In this document: piece by piece, positions 25,020 through 37,191 of the stretch
Position numbering within the stretch: the first letter of the stretch is position 1
How the letters are laid out: each line of letters begins with the position of its first letter
Source: Pieris napi
Taxonomy: Eukaryota > Arthropoda > Insecta > Lepidoptera > Pieridae
Assembly: GCF_905475465.1 (NCBI RefSeq)
Contig: NC_062236.1
Coordinates: forward strand, 9,992,001 to 10,056,000
DNA length: 64,000 nucleotides
Direction of reading: 5' to 3'
Notes under the pieces: model-generated
Database searches by the model: none
What the model was told of the DNA's origin: nothing
Seen by the model: only the letters and a program-made list of their open reading frames with translations
Position numbers and translations under genes: made by a program

Positions 25020-26155
25020 CCAAAGTAACGAATGCGAAACGTTTTTTAAATTGTATAAGCATTGATTTATAACTTATATACATATATATCTTATAAAACA
25101 GACGCAACCTTAAACACGCAGATGTGAGAAAACATTTGTTAACACTAAAAAACGTTGAATGCCTTCTTAGGACAAACTCGTAAAGTCACGCTCATAGTCG
25201 TGACTTAACAATTATTATTAGCTATCCAAACAATTGAAGGTTCGTTAGAAGTATTTATTACTTACCTAATAAATAATAATCATTGGTTATAAATGTGTAT
25301 TTGATGTCAAGGGTTTTAAGGAATTGTGTTCTTCCAATCAAATTCACATTTATTTAATTTATTTATGATCGGAAAACCTCAGCCTTCCGTACATTTTTAT
25401 ACCTTACATTTAGTTGTGACTTATGGCGGATTATAGAGTTTACTTTATTAAATTAAGTACATATTAAAAGACTGAACTTTAATTCTTTATCAACACAAAT
25501 ACAGTCCTAAAACATTGCTTCGTCAAAAAAGACGGAAATCGGATACTGCAACTAGGTTTGGCTTGGTTTTCTTATTACCGCACAGTTTTCATCATTGAAT
25601 TGAATTTGCCGTTATAAATGTCATATAAGAATGATAAGTATATAATTGTACAATGAGATATAAGAGTCTGTATAATGTGTTTTTTTAATTTTATGTAGTA
25701 GGTACCTACTGGTCTTAGTTACTCGTAAGAAAATTAAGGTGTTTAAATTTTGTTTGTGTTTTCTCAATACTATCAATGTAGGTATTATAATTGGGATTCC
25801 AAACTGTGTATCAGTACACCACGATAAATCGTACATACGAAAAGTATAATTTTTTTACAATCGTAACCCTAAAACTCTTCACTAACTCGTAAGGCAAAAC
25901 CAAGATTTTGTGGGTTTAATTGTTAACATTATCGTGGTGAGTAGAGAAAGTTAATTTCCTGTCGAGAAAAGGTCATGTACAGTGTATGATTTTTTTAATA
26001 ATTTCGTTATTCAGTATATAGCGGTATTGTACCTTTTCCGGCTATGGGAAAATGTCACAAGAGTACATTTATTGACATTGACACTTATACAAAGTCTTCC
26101 TGCAGTTTCAGACTGTTTGTAAACTTGACCATATTAAGTAGCGTGAGTAATTTTT
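25020..26155. other. Non-coding stretch, no gene seen
   Basis: AT-rich, nothing coding or repetitive recognised. Confidence 0.4.
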
Positions 26156-26159
26156 TCAC

Positions 26160-26790
26160 AAATATCGTAAAGGTAGGATATATATAAATTAGAAGAGGGC
26201 CAAGAAGACTCCCTTGTGAAACGCCAGATTGATCCTTTATAAAATCAGACCGATGGGTAGCCGCTTGACAACGATTTGTTATGTACGATTCTCCCCAAAA
26301 GGTCTCCGTTTATCCGAATAACTGATTCTAGTTTCGATTTCTAGTTTACGAATCAGTATTGCCTAGTCAACTCTGTCGAATTCTTTTTCAAAGTCAGTAT
26401 TAATCGCATTGATGTGCTTGTTTTCACCCGTGGCTTTTAGTACTATCAAAAGACTCAGGTTTGCTGTAGTAGTTATAAAACCACGTTTTTCCAATCACAT
26501 GGACAGTATTCTAAATATATCTGGGTACACAACTTACTGAACACTTTAGTTAAAACGTTTAGTATTGAGATTGGGCTATAGTTTTCAAAAACAATTCTAG
26601 GGTCTCTATTATATACTGATACTATATGAGCCAGTTTGCATTCCTTCAATCATACCTTCCTCGATAGATTTAAGGAAGATCATAGAAATGGGAGCAGTTT
26701 AATTAGGCATAGCGTTTTAGGAAGATGGTATGTATTTCATCTCCACCAGGGCCTTTATTTATATTAAAGAATGCAAAATTTATTTACATA
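26160..26790 (-). pseudogene. Decayed Jockey-type reverse transcriptase fragment
   Basis: Read on the minus strand, 'KGPGGDEI' (about 26740) matches the RT motif '..GPDGIP', followed downstream by 'DQSGVSQGSLLGPLL' near 26175-26215, which matches the conserved 'SGVPQGSHLGPLLF' block before the catalytic YxDD. Many stops and frameshifts lie between them, and the fragment ends before YxDD. It is a dead internal piece of a non-LTR retrotransposon; the opposite-strand LINE tail to its right is a different copy. Confidence 0.75.
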
Positions 26791-26989
26791 GTTAGGATTG
26801 ATATAAATAGTATTTAAATTGTCAGAAGTATTGAGGGACAAGGTTGGTAAAGAATCATTATCTTTGCTGAACATCTTTTTTGAATGATTATTAATTATTA
26901 CTTGAACAATAAACACTTGTCTAATTATATCAAAAAGTATTGGATTTATGAGATCAGTTACGCGCTATATATCGGCTGTGATTTTCCGC

Positions 26990-27312
26990 CGTACTATATA
27001 TATCATTGCCGTATTATGACTTCAGAGAAGTTTTTGGGATTAATACCTGCAGCTAAGTTTCATCATCGGACGTCGAGGCTGAATACGGAATTGCACCCGT
27101 ATCACCTCGACGTTCGTCGTTCCACAACTGAGCGTTTTTTAAGGCAGTTTTTGCCACGCACCACGACTATGTGGACCCAGCTGCCCACTGAAGTATTTCC
27201 GAACCAATTCGATTTAGGGTCCTTCAAGAAAAGGGTACCAATTTTAATAAGGCCGGCAACGCACTTACGAGCCCTCTGCCATTGAGTGTCCATGGGCGGC
27301 AGTATCACTTAA
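26990..27312 (+). pseudogene. Non-LTR retrotransposon ORF2 C-terminus and 3' end
   Basis: An open frame ends with the residues 'STTERFLRQFLPRTTTMW', 'LPTEVFPNQFDLGSFKKRV', the standard tail of CR1/Jockey-like ORF2 ('..R..F.R.FLPR....WN.LP..VFP..FDL..FK.RV'), followed by 'ccggcaacgcacttacgagc' and 'tgtccatgggcggcagt'. Other pieces of the family lie at 28910, 40441 and 46175 (minus). 5'-truncated; no catalytic domain. The apparent 133-codon ORF (26884-27285) is this fragment and not a gene. Confidence 0.8.
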
Positions 27313-27314
27313 CA

Positions 27315-28090
27315 TTGTGAAAAATCAAATATTAACTTAGATAACTTAAATTATTGCGCCTCATAAATCATGAAGCATTTTTCATACTAATAGACGTATT
27401 TTACGATGTCACTTATTCTGTCCGTTAGTTTACATGGTATACGTAGAGTTGGAATCAGTTGCCGCCTCTGTACATTATAGTCAAATAGTAAAATGTTAAA
27501 AATTCTTACGCAACAACGCAAAACTTTATGCTTATAAAAAATGAATCTTCTTATTCATCGCATACATGTTTTATGATATAACCTGGAAACTGGAACGCCC
27601 AGTAGCTGACATAATGTTCCCAAGCCGCTCAATAGATCTGTTTTATCTCACAATAGATTGTAAAACAGTTAAATTACTATTGCATCGATGCATTGCCTAC
27701 TATACAGTAGGGCTGGCAACACAAAAATTAAGATGATTTTTTAGTAACAAAAAAATTTCCTAAAAAAGCTTACACTATTCCAGCCTCTATCTATACATTT
27801 GAATTTTTTATAGTGTGTATTGAGGCGCTAACCGTATAAATGTTTATCAGGAAGTCGTTGATTACAATCACAGCAGTGCACTAATGTATTTTGTATTCTA
27901 CTAGTGTGTGTGCCCTTATTCAAATTCGTATTTCAAGTCACAATCATGTCTTGAGCGCTATCAAATATTCTAAACTTTATATTGAAGAAATGGTTTGACA
28001 GCCCTTGGAACTAGATTTAAGTTAAGTCAAGAATTCGCAATTAATAGTTCCTTATACGGTGAAGTTAAACATAATGAGGTATCGGCATGT
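27315..28090. other. Non-coding stretch, nothing recognised
   Basis: AT-rich spacer between the LINE tail and the Harbinger element. Confidence 0.4.
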
Positions 28091-28094
28091 CTTA

Positions 28095-28816
28095 AGGTGG
28101 GAACTGACCAACGTTACGAGGTGTAATGTAACATGTAATGTAATGTTACACAGCGAGCATTCGTGCAGTCAGTACGTCGTGTTACGGGGAAACCAGCGAG
28201 CAACTAGCCGCTCGTTGCTCGCTTTGAGTGCTCCACCCGGCTGTCGGTTTTTTGGCGAATCCTTTGAGTGGTACGCGGTTCGGTCAGTACGCTCTTTGTC
28301 AAAAGTCGTCCCGAGCGCACGCGCATCGCGAGTAATCACACGTCAATCAATCAAACATGGAGTGGAACAAAGAAAAATCTCTGTATTTCTCTATAAAATG
28401 GCAGAAAAGAGGAAGTGTTGTGGAACCCAGCTCATCCAGAGCAAATAAATTCAACAGTTCTTCAAAATCGATCGGAGACATGCGTACAAAGTTTTTATAC
28501 TGTCCAGTAATCATTTGGTTTTTCAAAGTTGCTATCAATGACAAACCACCACATAAGCCTCTGTTTTTAAATAAGTTTGGTCTCCAGTAACGTTTTTTCT
28601 TCTTCTTAATTTGGATGAAACAATAATTAAGTAGAATCAAAGATACCAACGCGTCCTCGCTGTCGGCCATCTCGTGAACACTGGCGGCGAAAGCGGAGCA
28701 CAGACGTTTGACGAGCATGTTACGCCGATTTTAAAACACAGCGTAACATGCTCGATGCGTTACACGCTCGATGCGATTGCTACATTACACATCGTAACTT
28801 TGGTCAGTTCCCACCT
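28095..28816. mobile_element. PIF/Harbinger transposon, internally deleted, 722 bp
   Basis: Ends are inverted repeats (aggtgggaactgaccaa... and ...ttggtcagttcccacct, with further pairing of the 'cgttacgaggtgtaatgtaac' block), flanked by TTA at 28092-28094 and 28817-28819. The interior is GC-rich and includes the start of a HARBI1-like transposase on the minus strand (28347-28718). Too short for the usual transposase plus MYB/SANT-like gene pair, so a deleted, non-autonomous copy. Confidence 0.9.
28347..28718 (-). pseudogene. HARBI1-like transposase, N-terminal fragment
   Basis: 123 codons on the minus strand inside the Harbinger element. Residues 'KKRYWRPNLFKNRG' and 'YKNFVRMSPIDFEELLNLF' match the N-terminal pattern of Harbinger transposases and HARBI1 ('..RRWWVRP....R...G....L..EL...D...F....RM....F..LL..'). 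The frame is intact up to there, but the DDE catalytic core that follows in full-length proteins is missing through internal deletion. It starts at an ATG with 'MLVKRLCSAFAASVHEM'. No activity expected; the overlapping + strand ORFs (28059-28448, 28357-28590) are shadows. Confidence 0.8.
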
Positions 28817-28904
28817 TTAGATCCACAAATTAACACGATGTGTCAGGCACATAAGGCCGATAACTTGTACAAAAAATATTTAAGAAACAATTGCAATAAG
28901 AAAC

Positions 28905-29070
28905 AAAACCAATTCGACTTAGGGTCCTTCACGAAAAGAGCGTACCAATTCTTAAAAAGCCGGCAACGCACTCGCGAGCCTTCTGGCTTTGAGAGTGTCC
29001 ATGGGTGGCGGTATCACTTCACATCAGATGAGCCTCCTGCCCGTTTGCCCCGTTCTATAAAAAAATACAA
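28905..29070 (+). mobile_element. LINE 3' end, same family as 26990
   Basis: Begins in the 'NQFDLGSF' codons (ccaattcgacttagggtcct) and continues through 'ccggcaacgcactcgcgagc', 'agtgtccatgggtggcggta' and 'gatgagcctcctgcccg' to 'ccgttctataaaaaa'. Closest to intact 3'UTR of the family in this window. Confidence 0.8.
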
Positions 29071-29444
29071 TCCATTTATGAAATGGTTTTAGTTAGTTAA
29101 GTGAACAGTCTCTAATTTTCATATTCATTCCTTTTGCACATTTTTTCCAGCTTTGTGTAAAAGAAAGTGACAACCCTACATAGAATGGCGATTGTCTCTC
29201 GCTACGACCTAGATTTATAAACTAACGTGACGAAAAATTATTGTTTGAATAAAATAATAGGAATTAAAACGTTGCTGATATTTGTGTTTTGTAATTTGAT
29301 AGCTATCAAACGTAATGGCTGATAAAATTACACTTTTAAAGGTTTTTAAGTTTTAGCCTTGCAGGTAAGGTAATGCAAAATTTCTTGAAATTTACGTCGA
29401 TTCCAAAATAATTAGAAAGATATGATGAGATATTTATTGTAAAC

Positions 29445-29800
29445 TAGCGGACCCCACAGACGTTGTCCTGCATGATATTAAAAGCGATTTATTTGGATAT
29501 TTAACAAAGTGTGAAAGTACTGACTGCAGCGCCATCTGCCGGGCTGATTTGTGAATCTAACCATCCAGGGCTCCACCCAAACCCATACAAAAAAAACATT
29601 CAAATCGGTCCATCCGTTTAAGAGGAGTTCAGTACAGTACACGTACAGTAGAAATATATATGTAAGCTATCCTATCTTTTAAGTTAGATAAACTGCACAC
29701 GGTGTGCAAATTTTATTGAAATCGGTTAAGTAGTTTAGGAGTCTATAGCGGACAAACAGCGTGACGCGTAATTTATATATACAATTCAAATAATAGTATA
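29445..29800 (+). repeat. Dispersed repeat ('ctagcggaccccacagacg')
   Basis: Relative of the repeat at 23160: opening 'ctagcggaccccacagacgt', then 'cattcaaatcggtccatccg' and, later, 'tgaaatcggttaagtagttt' and 'ggacaaacagcgtgacgcg'. No coding frame. Confidence 0.6.
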
Positions 29801-30089
29801 TCTTCTTTAGACAAATATCAGAAAAATCACGTGAACAAGCATATCGGCACAGAAGTTTCTTCAGAACTTTCCAAGTATTATATTAAACTTTTCATATTTT
29901 AACTGTGGTTTGATAACCCTGTAGGTATGCTGTAAACTAAGACACCGTTAGTTTGTGAATTGAGGTTAACGTACTTCGTTTTATGAGCCAGGTAATTCCT
30001 TGGATTACTTGTATAAAACTAAAATCTCTCTTCATCATTACCAGATACTATTCGAACGATCTTAATTTGTTAACAAAAAAATTATTCTA

Positions 30090-30400
30090 TCTAAAATAAA
30101 GAAGATGTTTCTAAGATCCACGGGACCAAGCGATGGAAAAAGGAAAAGAGGAAGACAGAGCAAGAGATGGGCAGAAGATATAAAAAGAATAGGAGGCACA
30201 ACTTGGACAAGAAGAGCAAACATCAGAAAATAATGGAAGCAGCTGGAAGATGCCTATGAGTCACAGAACACGCTGATTACCAAAAACGGATCATATGATG
30301 TATTACATTAAGTTAGGTTATGTAACTTAAATAAGTGTTTATATATATATATACGGGGTGTCAGCAATAAAAACTTAATAATAATAATCAAAAATCTAAA
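30090..30400 (+). pseudogene. RTE-like LINE 3' end, second copy
   Basis: Reads 'RGRQSKRWAEDIKRIGGTTW' then 'TRRAN', followed by 'WKQLEDAYES', the same C-terminal pattern as at 6330 ('GR.. RW.E.I......W...A..R..WK.L'). It is followed by a 3'UTR and AAT-rich low-complexity sequence. One in-frame stop (TAA at about 30232) interrupts it. Confidence 0.7.
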
Positions 30401-31435
30401 ATAATCAATAATAATAATATTTTATCTGACGCTAAAAGTAGCTTATACGACGTAGAAAGACGAAATTCCTATCATATATATCCATCAAACATCTTTCATC
30501 TTTAAATAATCACTCAAATTCAAAGGAAATAATATATCTGCGACTAGTATTGTGTCGCACAGACTATTAACAATTATAAAACTAAAAAATAAATAATATA
30601 CGATTACAAAGAAACAACAATAAAAGTTGAAGAAATAACATTGAGGCGCTTCTGCCCATCGGGCCTTGGCCTGGCCGAGCAAGAACCTCCAACCAAAATA
30701 AATAACAAATAATTAACAAACACAAACATAAATTCAATTGTCAGCCATAAACCACGCAGCACGTCTCTTAAAAATAACGACTGTGGCCGGCCGCCGATTT
30801 CAGTTTTGTTACCATTACTTCGTGATGAATCACTTGAAACTTTTATTAATATGATCGTTTAAAGTAAGGGTTACAAGTGAGAATTTTATAAAACTAACAT
30901 TTTAAAGAGGTTCGTTCAAAGCCCGGCTGTGTAATGTAATACCACTATAATAATAATAACCACTCGTATTTTGAAGGTACTCGTAAACATGGGTACCCCA
31001 AACCAACCTCTTAGACCCAAACGACATATAACAGGCACTGGGCTGATCACCGGCTTGTCTATAAAATGGTTAAGGAAACAGAAGAAATCTGAGTCCAATA
31101 CTAAATTAGCGAACTGGGAATTAGCTTAACTTAACTTAGCTAACTATTATTTTGATAAATTGACGTTTCGAGTTTTCAACAAGTGTCAGACACCCACGTC
31201 CGGTATAACATAGGAAGGTAGTTTTTACACGCTTTATATTAGCTTCACCTGTATGTATGTAACCGACTCATTCGGACTCGACTTTGACCCACTTTTAACG
31301 GACAGATTTAATTCAAACTTTGCGCACCTGTCAAAGATCGACGACAATGCAATAATCCGAAAAAAAATTAACTATAAAATAAAAAATAATTAATAGTTAA
31401 AAAAACTAAAAAACACGCTTTTAAAGCACATCAAA

Positions 31436-31500
31436 CTAAAAAGTGAAAAATAATTCCTAATTTAGGCTAAAAAGTGAAAAATAATTCCTAATTTAGGCTA
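31436..31500. repeat. 31-bp perfect tandem duplication
   Basis: Unit 'ctaaaaagtgaaaaataatt' + 'cctaatttagg' occurs at 31436-31466 and again at 31467-31497 without a mismatch; the start of a third unit follows. Recent slippage or duplication. Confidence 0.9.
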
Positions 31501-33300
31501 TGGTAATGAACAAAAAATACTGGTATCTATTATTGTGAAAATGCGTGGGGCGCTCTGTACCATTTTTTCGTCTATCGAGCAACCCACGCTTATATCAAAC
31601 TAACTAACTAACTTACTAAAAAAAATAGTTTACCTTTACCCAATATTGAAACTCAGGTTAACGAGGGATACGAACAAAGGTTAAACAAGTTGGTTTGAAT
31701 AATATACAGGAACAGATATGATTTCCGCGCTACTTGATGGCATTAGCAAGTTAGATTTTATACATTTATTGGAGCTTTGCCATTAATTCAATGGGCCTAA
31801 CGGTTATCAAGCACTAATAAACACATTAAGCATATTCTTGATGTAATCCGGAAACATCTTAACATTCGTAATTGCTAGTTAACTTTTAATGAGCTTTTAG
31901 TCTTTTTTGTGCTTTAATTAATGGTCGCATGAACTTTGCATAAACCTGAATTATTTAACGATGTTTTTATCAGTTATTTACAATAAAGGAAATAACTTTA
32001 GTTATCTGATTGACACGTAATTTTAAATAAAATGTTGACTTTAACGCTTTGAATTACGCTCGAAATATCCATAGTTATTTTTGCACACACAGCTGTTTTT
32101 CGTTTTAAACATCTACGACAAAATAAATAGTACATTTATAAACCTAAGTAGTATTTCAAAATGATAACTGCAAACACCAATACACAGCTCATAAACATAC
32201 TATGTTACGACTTATTACATAATGATATTGACAGACAGCAATCATCTCTTACTTAAGTTTGCGTGTCTAAAGAGAATGGTACACCTTCGACTTTTTTTTT
32301 GTTGCCTCTAGGAAAAGGCTCACCCGATGTTAAGTAATACCGCAGCCCGTAGACACTCATCTTCAGGCTCTTTTTTGAAGGAAAGTCGTACGTTTAATAA
32401 GTACTAAAACATCGAAATACCAATACACTTGCCAATACTCTTATTAAACTAAGGGACAGATTTAAATACTTTTTCAGTGATAGACATGAGTGAATCTAGA
32501 AAAAAGTTTAAATATATGAAGATTTAAAGAAATAATTATGAGAATACGTTGCCAAAAACATTACCTTTTTACTCCAGATTGATTCCAGCGTCCGCATGCT
32601 CCCATTCCCCGCTTGCTCTCGCATCTTAATTGTTTTGTCGCCGATGAGCGACCTATATGTGAAGCGTTGTTGTACTGTCATTTAAAATGAACTTAGAAAA
32701 GATTATTTTCATTTCTACTTCTCATAATATTTTCGATTTTGTATGTGCTGTAAATAAATAAGAATCCATGAATGAAGTGGCGGGAGTCAGTCAGTCTATG
32801 ACTGAAGTCTAGTTTTTTTCAATAAATGTATACACAACTATACACGCCTTATTGTAGAATACATACGCCTGTAGCGTACTCGTAAGAGTGGCAGTGGTGA
32901 ATGGGCAACGGTGTCACTTAACATCAGATTATCTCTGAATCGTAATAAAAGTCTAGAATTTTCGATTTCCACATTTCATTTCAGACAAGTGCATTCAAGA
33001 AATAATTAATAATATTTTCATTACACCACTAAATCCAGTTGTAAGAATTGTTTCTTGTTAAAATTTTTGGCAATTATACGAGTACAAAGACTTAATTAAA
33101 ATTAAACTTGTACTAGTACTTATTTTCTTGTAGTAAACTGTTATTTTACGCTTGAGCCAACCCGCAATTTATACTACTTGTGATAAAAATCATCATATTT
33201 ATTAGAGCGTTGTTAATATGTAACGTGAAACAGAAATAAAATAACTGTACTTACATATAATTTTATATGGAGTATAACCCAGAGATCTTTGATTCAAGCG
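31500..33300. other. Non-coding stretch with small repeat scraps
   Basis: Short remnants of the LINE 3' tail ('ggcaacggtgtcacttaaca' near 32907; reversed near 32320). No gene seen. Confidence 0.4.
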
Positions 33301-33304
33301 AAAA

Positions 33305-33690
33305 AAAAAAGTGTGGCACTCGGGGACTGCCGCCGTATTGCATAGCATGTTTTATTAACTTATGCAATTATAATTATTCATTTATTTTTTATTCATGGAG
33401 TATTTTCTTTGATATTAATTCAATCTTGGTAGATAGACTCAGACTCAGACTAACACGCCTATATAGTCTGTCTCACTATAACGCGTACCGGCTGCACCGG
33501 CCGCGCTTACGCTACGTCACCGATCTCGTCAGAGAGATGTGAATACAGTATGCGTTCTGTCCCGCTCTATCGCGTAGGGGCGCACCTATATTACGTCATC
33601 GTGTGTTAGGTTTTTTCGTTACGGAATTTCTTGATTCGGTCGTCACGCTCAAAGCCCGCGATAAAAGCTATGCAATAGCTTAATAATTGT
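33305..33690 (-). repeat. Dispersed repeat, GC-rich, copy 2 (inverted)
   Basis: Reverse-oriented copy of 8806-9170: 'gtgtggcactcggggactgc' at the left end, 'gatctcgtcagagagatgtg', 'ggaatttcttgattcggtcg', 'aaagcccgcgataaaagct' and 'atgcaatagcttaat' at the right end. The 91-codon ORF at 33267-33542 is an accident of the repeat. Confidence 0.75.
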
Positions 33691-35615
33691 CGAAGGCATA
33701 AAGGCATGTCATACTACTCTTAATAAAACGAGTGTGGACGTAAGACACCATGACTTGTAAATAAATTTATTTATTTATTAATTTATAAGTAATCGTACAG
33801 CATACATATTATGAACAAAACACTTAGACAATATACAAAGCCAAAACAGATTACTTAGATAAACAATATATATGAAACAGAAAACGTAAGTAACTACATT
33901 AATACACAAAAAACAATTAACATTAAACAAACGACAATCAATACTTAATATTTCAAAGATTGTAAATGCTGGACAAAGCCGACAAGTCTTTCCGCCTCTT
34001 CAAATATTTTATAATATACTCTTTTGAGAAGTGGAAAATATCCATCCAACAATTTTTTTTAATTTTCACAGCTCTCAAATAATTCATATTGGTCTACACT
34101 TGCTAACCACCGCTTGTAAATTGTAAATGAAATGAAATGAAAGTTATTATGAATAATCAATTACCATAAGACTGAAATTCTAAGCAATGTCTACATGATA
34201 TCTACTTCATCTAAGTAGTCTTGATTCCTTATTCATAGTACATTAATAGTATAAGACACATTTTCTAAAAAGAAAAAAAAAATCGATAGTACAAGATGAT
34301 AATATTAAAATCATAAAATTTAAGGATATAATTTAAGGAAATTTTTAATGTTGATAAGTTTTATACTTCAACTGATTCTATTTTTGCCGAGTAAAATTAA
34401 TTTTAAGTTTACGAATTTAATTGTTAAAACCTGCGCTTCATGCTCCTTTTTGCCACTCTCCAAATTAGCAGTCTATATAGATATTTATGTAATTCTTGTA
34501 ATTTAGATGTAGACTTAAATTCTCATGGATTCCAATTAGTCCGTGATGGCCGTATTCACTCTTTATAAATTTGGTCCCAAAATGACGCACCACTGAGAGG
34601 TCTTAGAATGTCGACTGTGACGTAATGAGGCTAGTTCAGTGTTCCGGTGACCTACGTAATTATTGCGCAGCCGTTCCACTGGCCTAAGTGATCATCTGGC
34701 GACATGATTGAAATATATCGTAATTAATTTTGTCAAACATATTACTATTTAGCACTGTATTCAAATTGAACTAGCTGAAAGTGATGTTAGTGTAAACTGT
34801 GGCTGTCACAGACTACTATACCAAATAGTAACAGAGTATAAATATTCTAAACATTAAAGTCTATTCTATAGCTAGAAGGATCCTGTATCCTGTGAACTGT
34901 ATGACAGTCACTCCATACCGGCGTGCAGAAAAGTATGAATGCAATAACAATATCAATAAAACTATAAACGGTAAGAGAGAACCGATTTGGCAATATTGCG
35001 TGTATTACGGGATTAGTCTCGTAATCAAATAGTTGGTCACCTGTGCCTACCGAACTTAGTCGTTAATCATACCAGTTATCCAGCAAACTACGAAGGCTCG
35101 TCCCGGATATTGATATTACATATGAAGTCAGCAAAAACAGCCTTGGCCCTCTTTATACATGAAATAATGATGATAGTTTAATGACCTTTACAACAATCTC
35201 TTAGATAATATAAATCTACATAATAAACATGCATGTCCGTAGTTTAGTGGGTCATAAGAACCGGTTGGCACGACCCACTTTGATAATGTTTTGCACAAGT
35301 TGAAAGTGAAAGAGTTAAGAAAACTTTAACATTATATGTTCAAGTAGATGAATATTTATAAAATTATTAACGTAATAATTTATAACCGGGCTCAGTAACA
35401 CATGTATGCAATCTATTAGATTGGGGTCACAGATTTGAATTCCGAGAAAATCATTAAGGCGCGGCAGAACCAATACAGATAATTCTCTTATAAGGTAAAA
35501 GGAAATTGCACCTGTGTGCTACCCACCAATACTTAGTATTGGTTGGCACATTTAATTCATAAAATGTTTTCTTTATTTCTAAGGAATTGCTAAGCCAAAA
35601 TTTATATAAGTCAAC
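33690..35615. other. Non-coding stretch, no gene seen
   Basis: AT-rich with (TTTA)n near 33760. No recognised repeat family apart from short scraps. Confidence 0.4.
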
Positions 35616-35618
35616 TTA

Positions 35619-36320
35619 GGGTCGATTCGACCAAACTTCAATTTATACACGAGTATCTATTCCATGATTTTAATCTCGAGTAAATCCATAGTCGTTTCTC
35701 CACGTAATCTATAGTATAATTGCGCTAGGAATAACAATACGCGAATAGCGAAGAGAATGGTGATCGAAAATAAAACTCGGCAAATAAATGTTGTTCTACA
35801 ACGGGACAGTGTAAGAGCATACATCATGTCAACTCGATTTTGCCGTATTATAGTGTGAAAAAGTAGCTTTTAGCAGGTGTCAAACGACAACAAAAAGTTT
35901 TTATTTGTTGTTTGTTTGAGGCTTTCGTCTAAAAAGGAACTTCTGTTGAGCCTAGTTGAATTTCATTCTAATATTATAGAAAATAAAAAATCGAAAAATA
36001 AATAAATAAATAATAAATTGTTTAAACGTTTCATTATATAATGCCAGACTATTAATTTAGTGCGTTGCGTTGACTTGAAATTAAAACACAGAATACATAT
36101 TTGTGAAATGACAGAAATCAGATGATTGGACTGACTGACGCCATTAAATTATTCTAGGAATAGCTGTTATTCCGTGCGAAACGGCGGTATAGTAGCAATT
36201 CCCGAATAGGCCCACTATTCTTAGAATTTGTAGATGGTAAAACGTAAAATTGATTTACTCTCGATTAACTGACGATTTATTCTAAGATTAAGATTTACTC
36301 TTGTTTGGTCGAATCGATCC
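35619..36320. mobile_element. PIF/Harbinger-type element, 702 bp, TTA duplication
   Basis: Inverted ends gggtcgattcgaccaaac and gtttggtcgaatcgatcc, followed inward by related 'gagtaaatc' blocks. It is flanked by TTA at 35616-35618 and 36321-36323. No transposase frame is visible; non-autonomous. It sits about 0.7 kb upstream of the ABCH leader exon. Confidence 0.8.
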
Positions 36321-37026
36321 TTAATCGTTTTAACAGTAAAATATTTTTCTTTTCGCTAACAGTTGAAATATCCAAGGCAAGTAATTATTAAATTCAAAAG
36401 GAAATGTACATTAAAATTCTCCATAGCTCCAGTCCAAAGGCCTTTTCCTGACAAAAAATTGTTTTTGTATAAATTAATTAGGAACAAATATTTTCAGCTT
36501 TAGTATTTAATTAACTATCGTAGAAGTGACTTGTGTCTTCTTATTAAATAATTGTTATTTAAATTAATGGTACGTAATCTAAACTTATACATCATTTAAC
36601 TTAATCAAACTTTAAAAACTTAGTTTGGCCCGTAAATATATACAATAAAAGTTATTATTATATTTAAATAAGTAGAGTTTTAAGAAACTTTTCACTTAAT
36701 ATATTTCATGTACAACCTAAACGATTAATAAATTACCCTTTGAAATAGTTGAACCCATAATAAATAGATTAATTTTATGATCAACCTCCACAACTACGTA
36801 CATAAACTATTAATTTCCATATTTTATATACTTGAAATAAGTAATAAATTTTCAAGATTCCATCTACATCTAAACTTCAATTAATTTTCTAGTCTCTAGT
36901 CCTTCACTACTTATCCAAATTCACGCCGAACGCCACACAATATCTTAATCACAAATATCTTTAGATTACATTTAAGTCATACCCATCTAATATGTAAATT
37001 AATTAAATATTATTTATTCTTTACAG

Positions 37027-37075
37027 ATAAAATAAAATGCGCGCCAACTGAAGTTTCAAATTTCAAAATTCCAAG
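37027..37075 (+). promoter_or_regulatory. ABCH leader (5'UTR) with 4-codon upstream ORF
   Basis: A good acceptor (ttctttacag, ending 37026) starts the exon. An upstream ATG at 37037 opens a complete tiny ORF (ATG CGC GCC AAC TGA, to 37051) ending 24 bases before the main ATG at 37076. The main start has the better context (ccaagATGG). The uORF may lower translation of the main frame; that is inference. Confidence 0.7.
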
Positions 37076-37191
37076 ATGGCGACGCCGGCTGTTGTTGTCG
37101 AGCGGGCATCCAAGTATTACGGTAAAAAAGGCGGCAATGATTACAAACCAGTGCTTCAGAATTTGGACATGACCGTCGAAAGGGGCACTAT
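37076..37191 (+). CDS. ABCH exon 1 (start codon)
   Basis: Encodes residues 1-38 and two bases of codon 39: MATPAVVVERASKYYG.., a short N-terminus leading straight into the ATPase fold with the A-loop tyrosines (YY, 14-15). Donor AT|GTAAGT. No signal peptide, as usual for half-transporters. Confidence 0.9.

Noticed and set aside
26884..27285. 133-codon ORF as a host gene
   Set aside because: Its C-terminal half matches a LINE ORF2 tail that recurs at 28905 and 40441; the first half is AT-rich noise.
28059..28448. 129-codon + strand ORF
   Set aside because: Lies on the Harbinger element antisense to the transposase fragment and starts outside the left TIR.
30780..30870. Alternative ABCH first exon (TCAGT-like start, donor gtaagg)
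   Set aside because: Donor is weaker and surrounding composition is ordinary; less convincing than 18540-18721.
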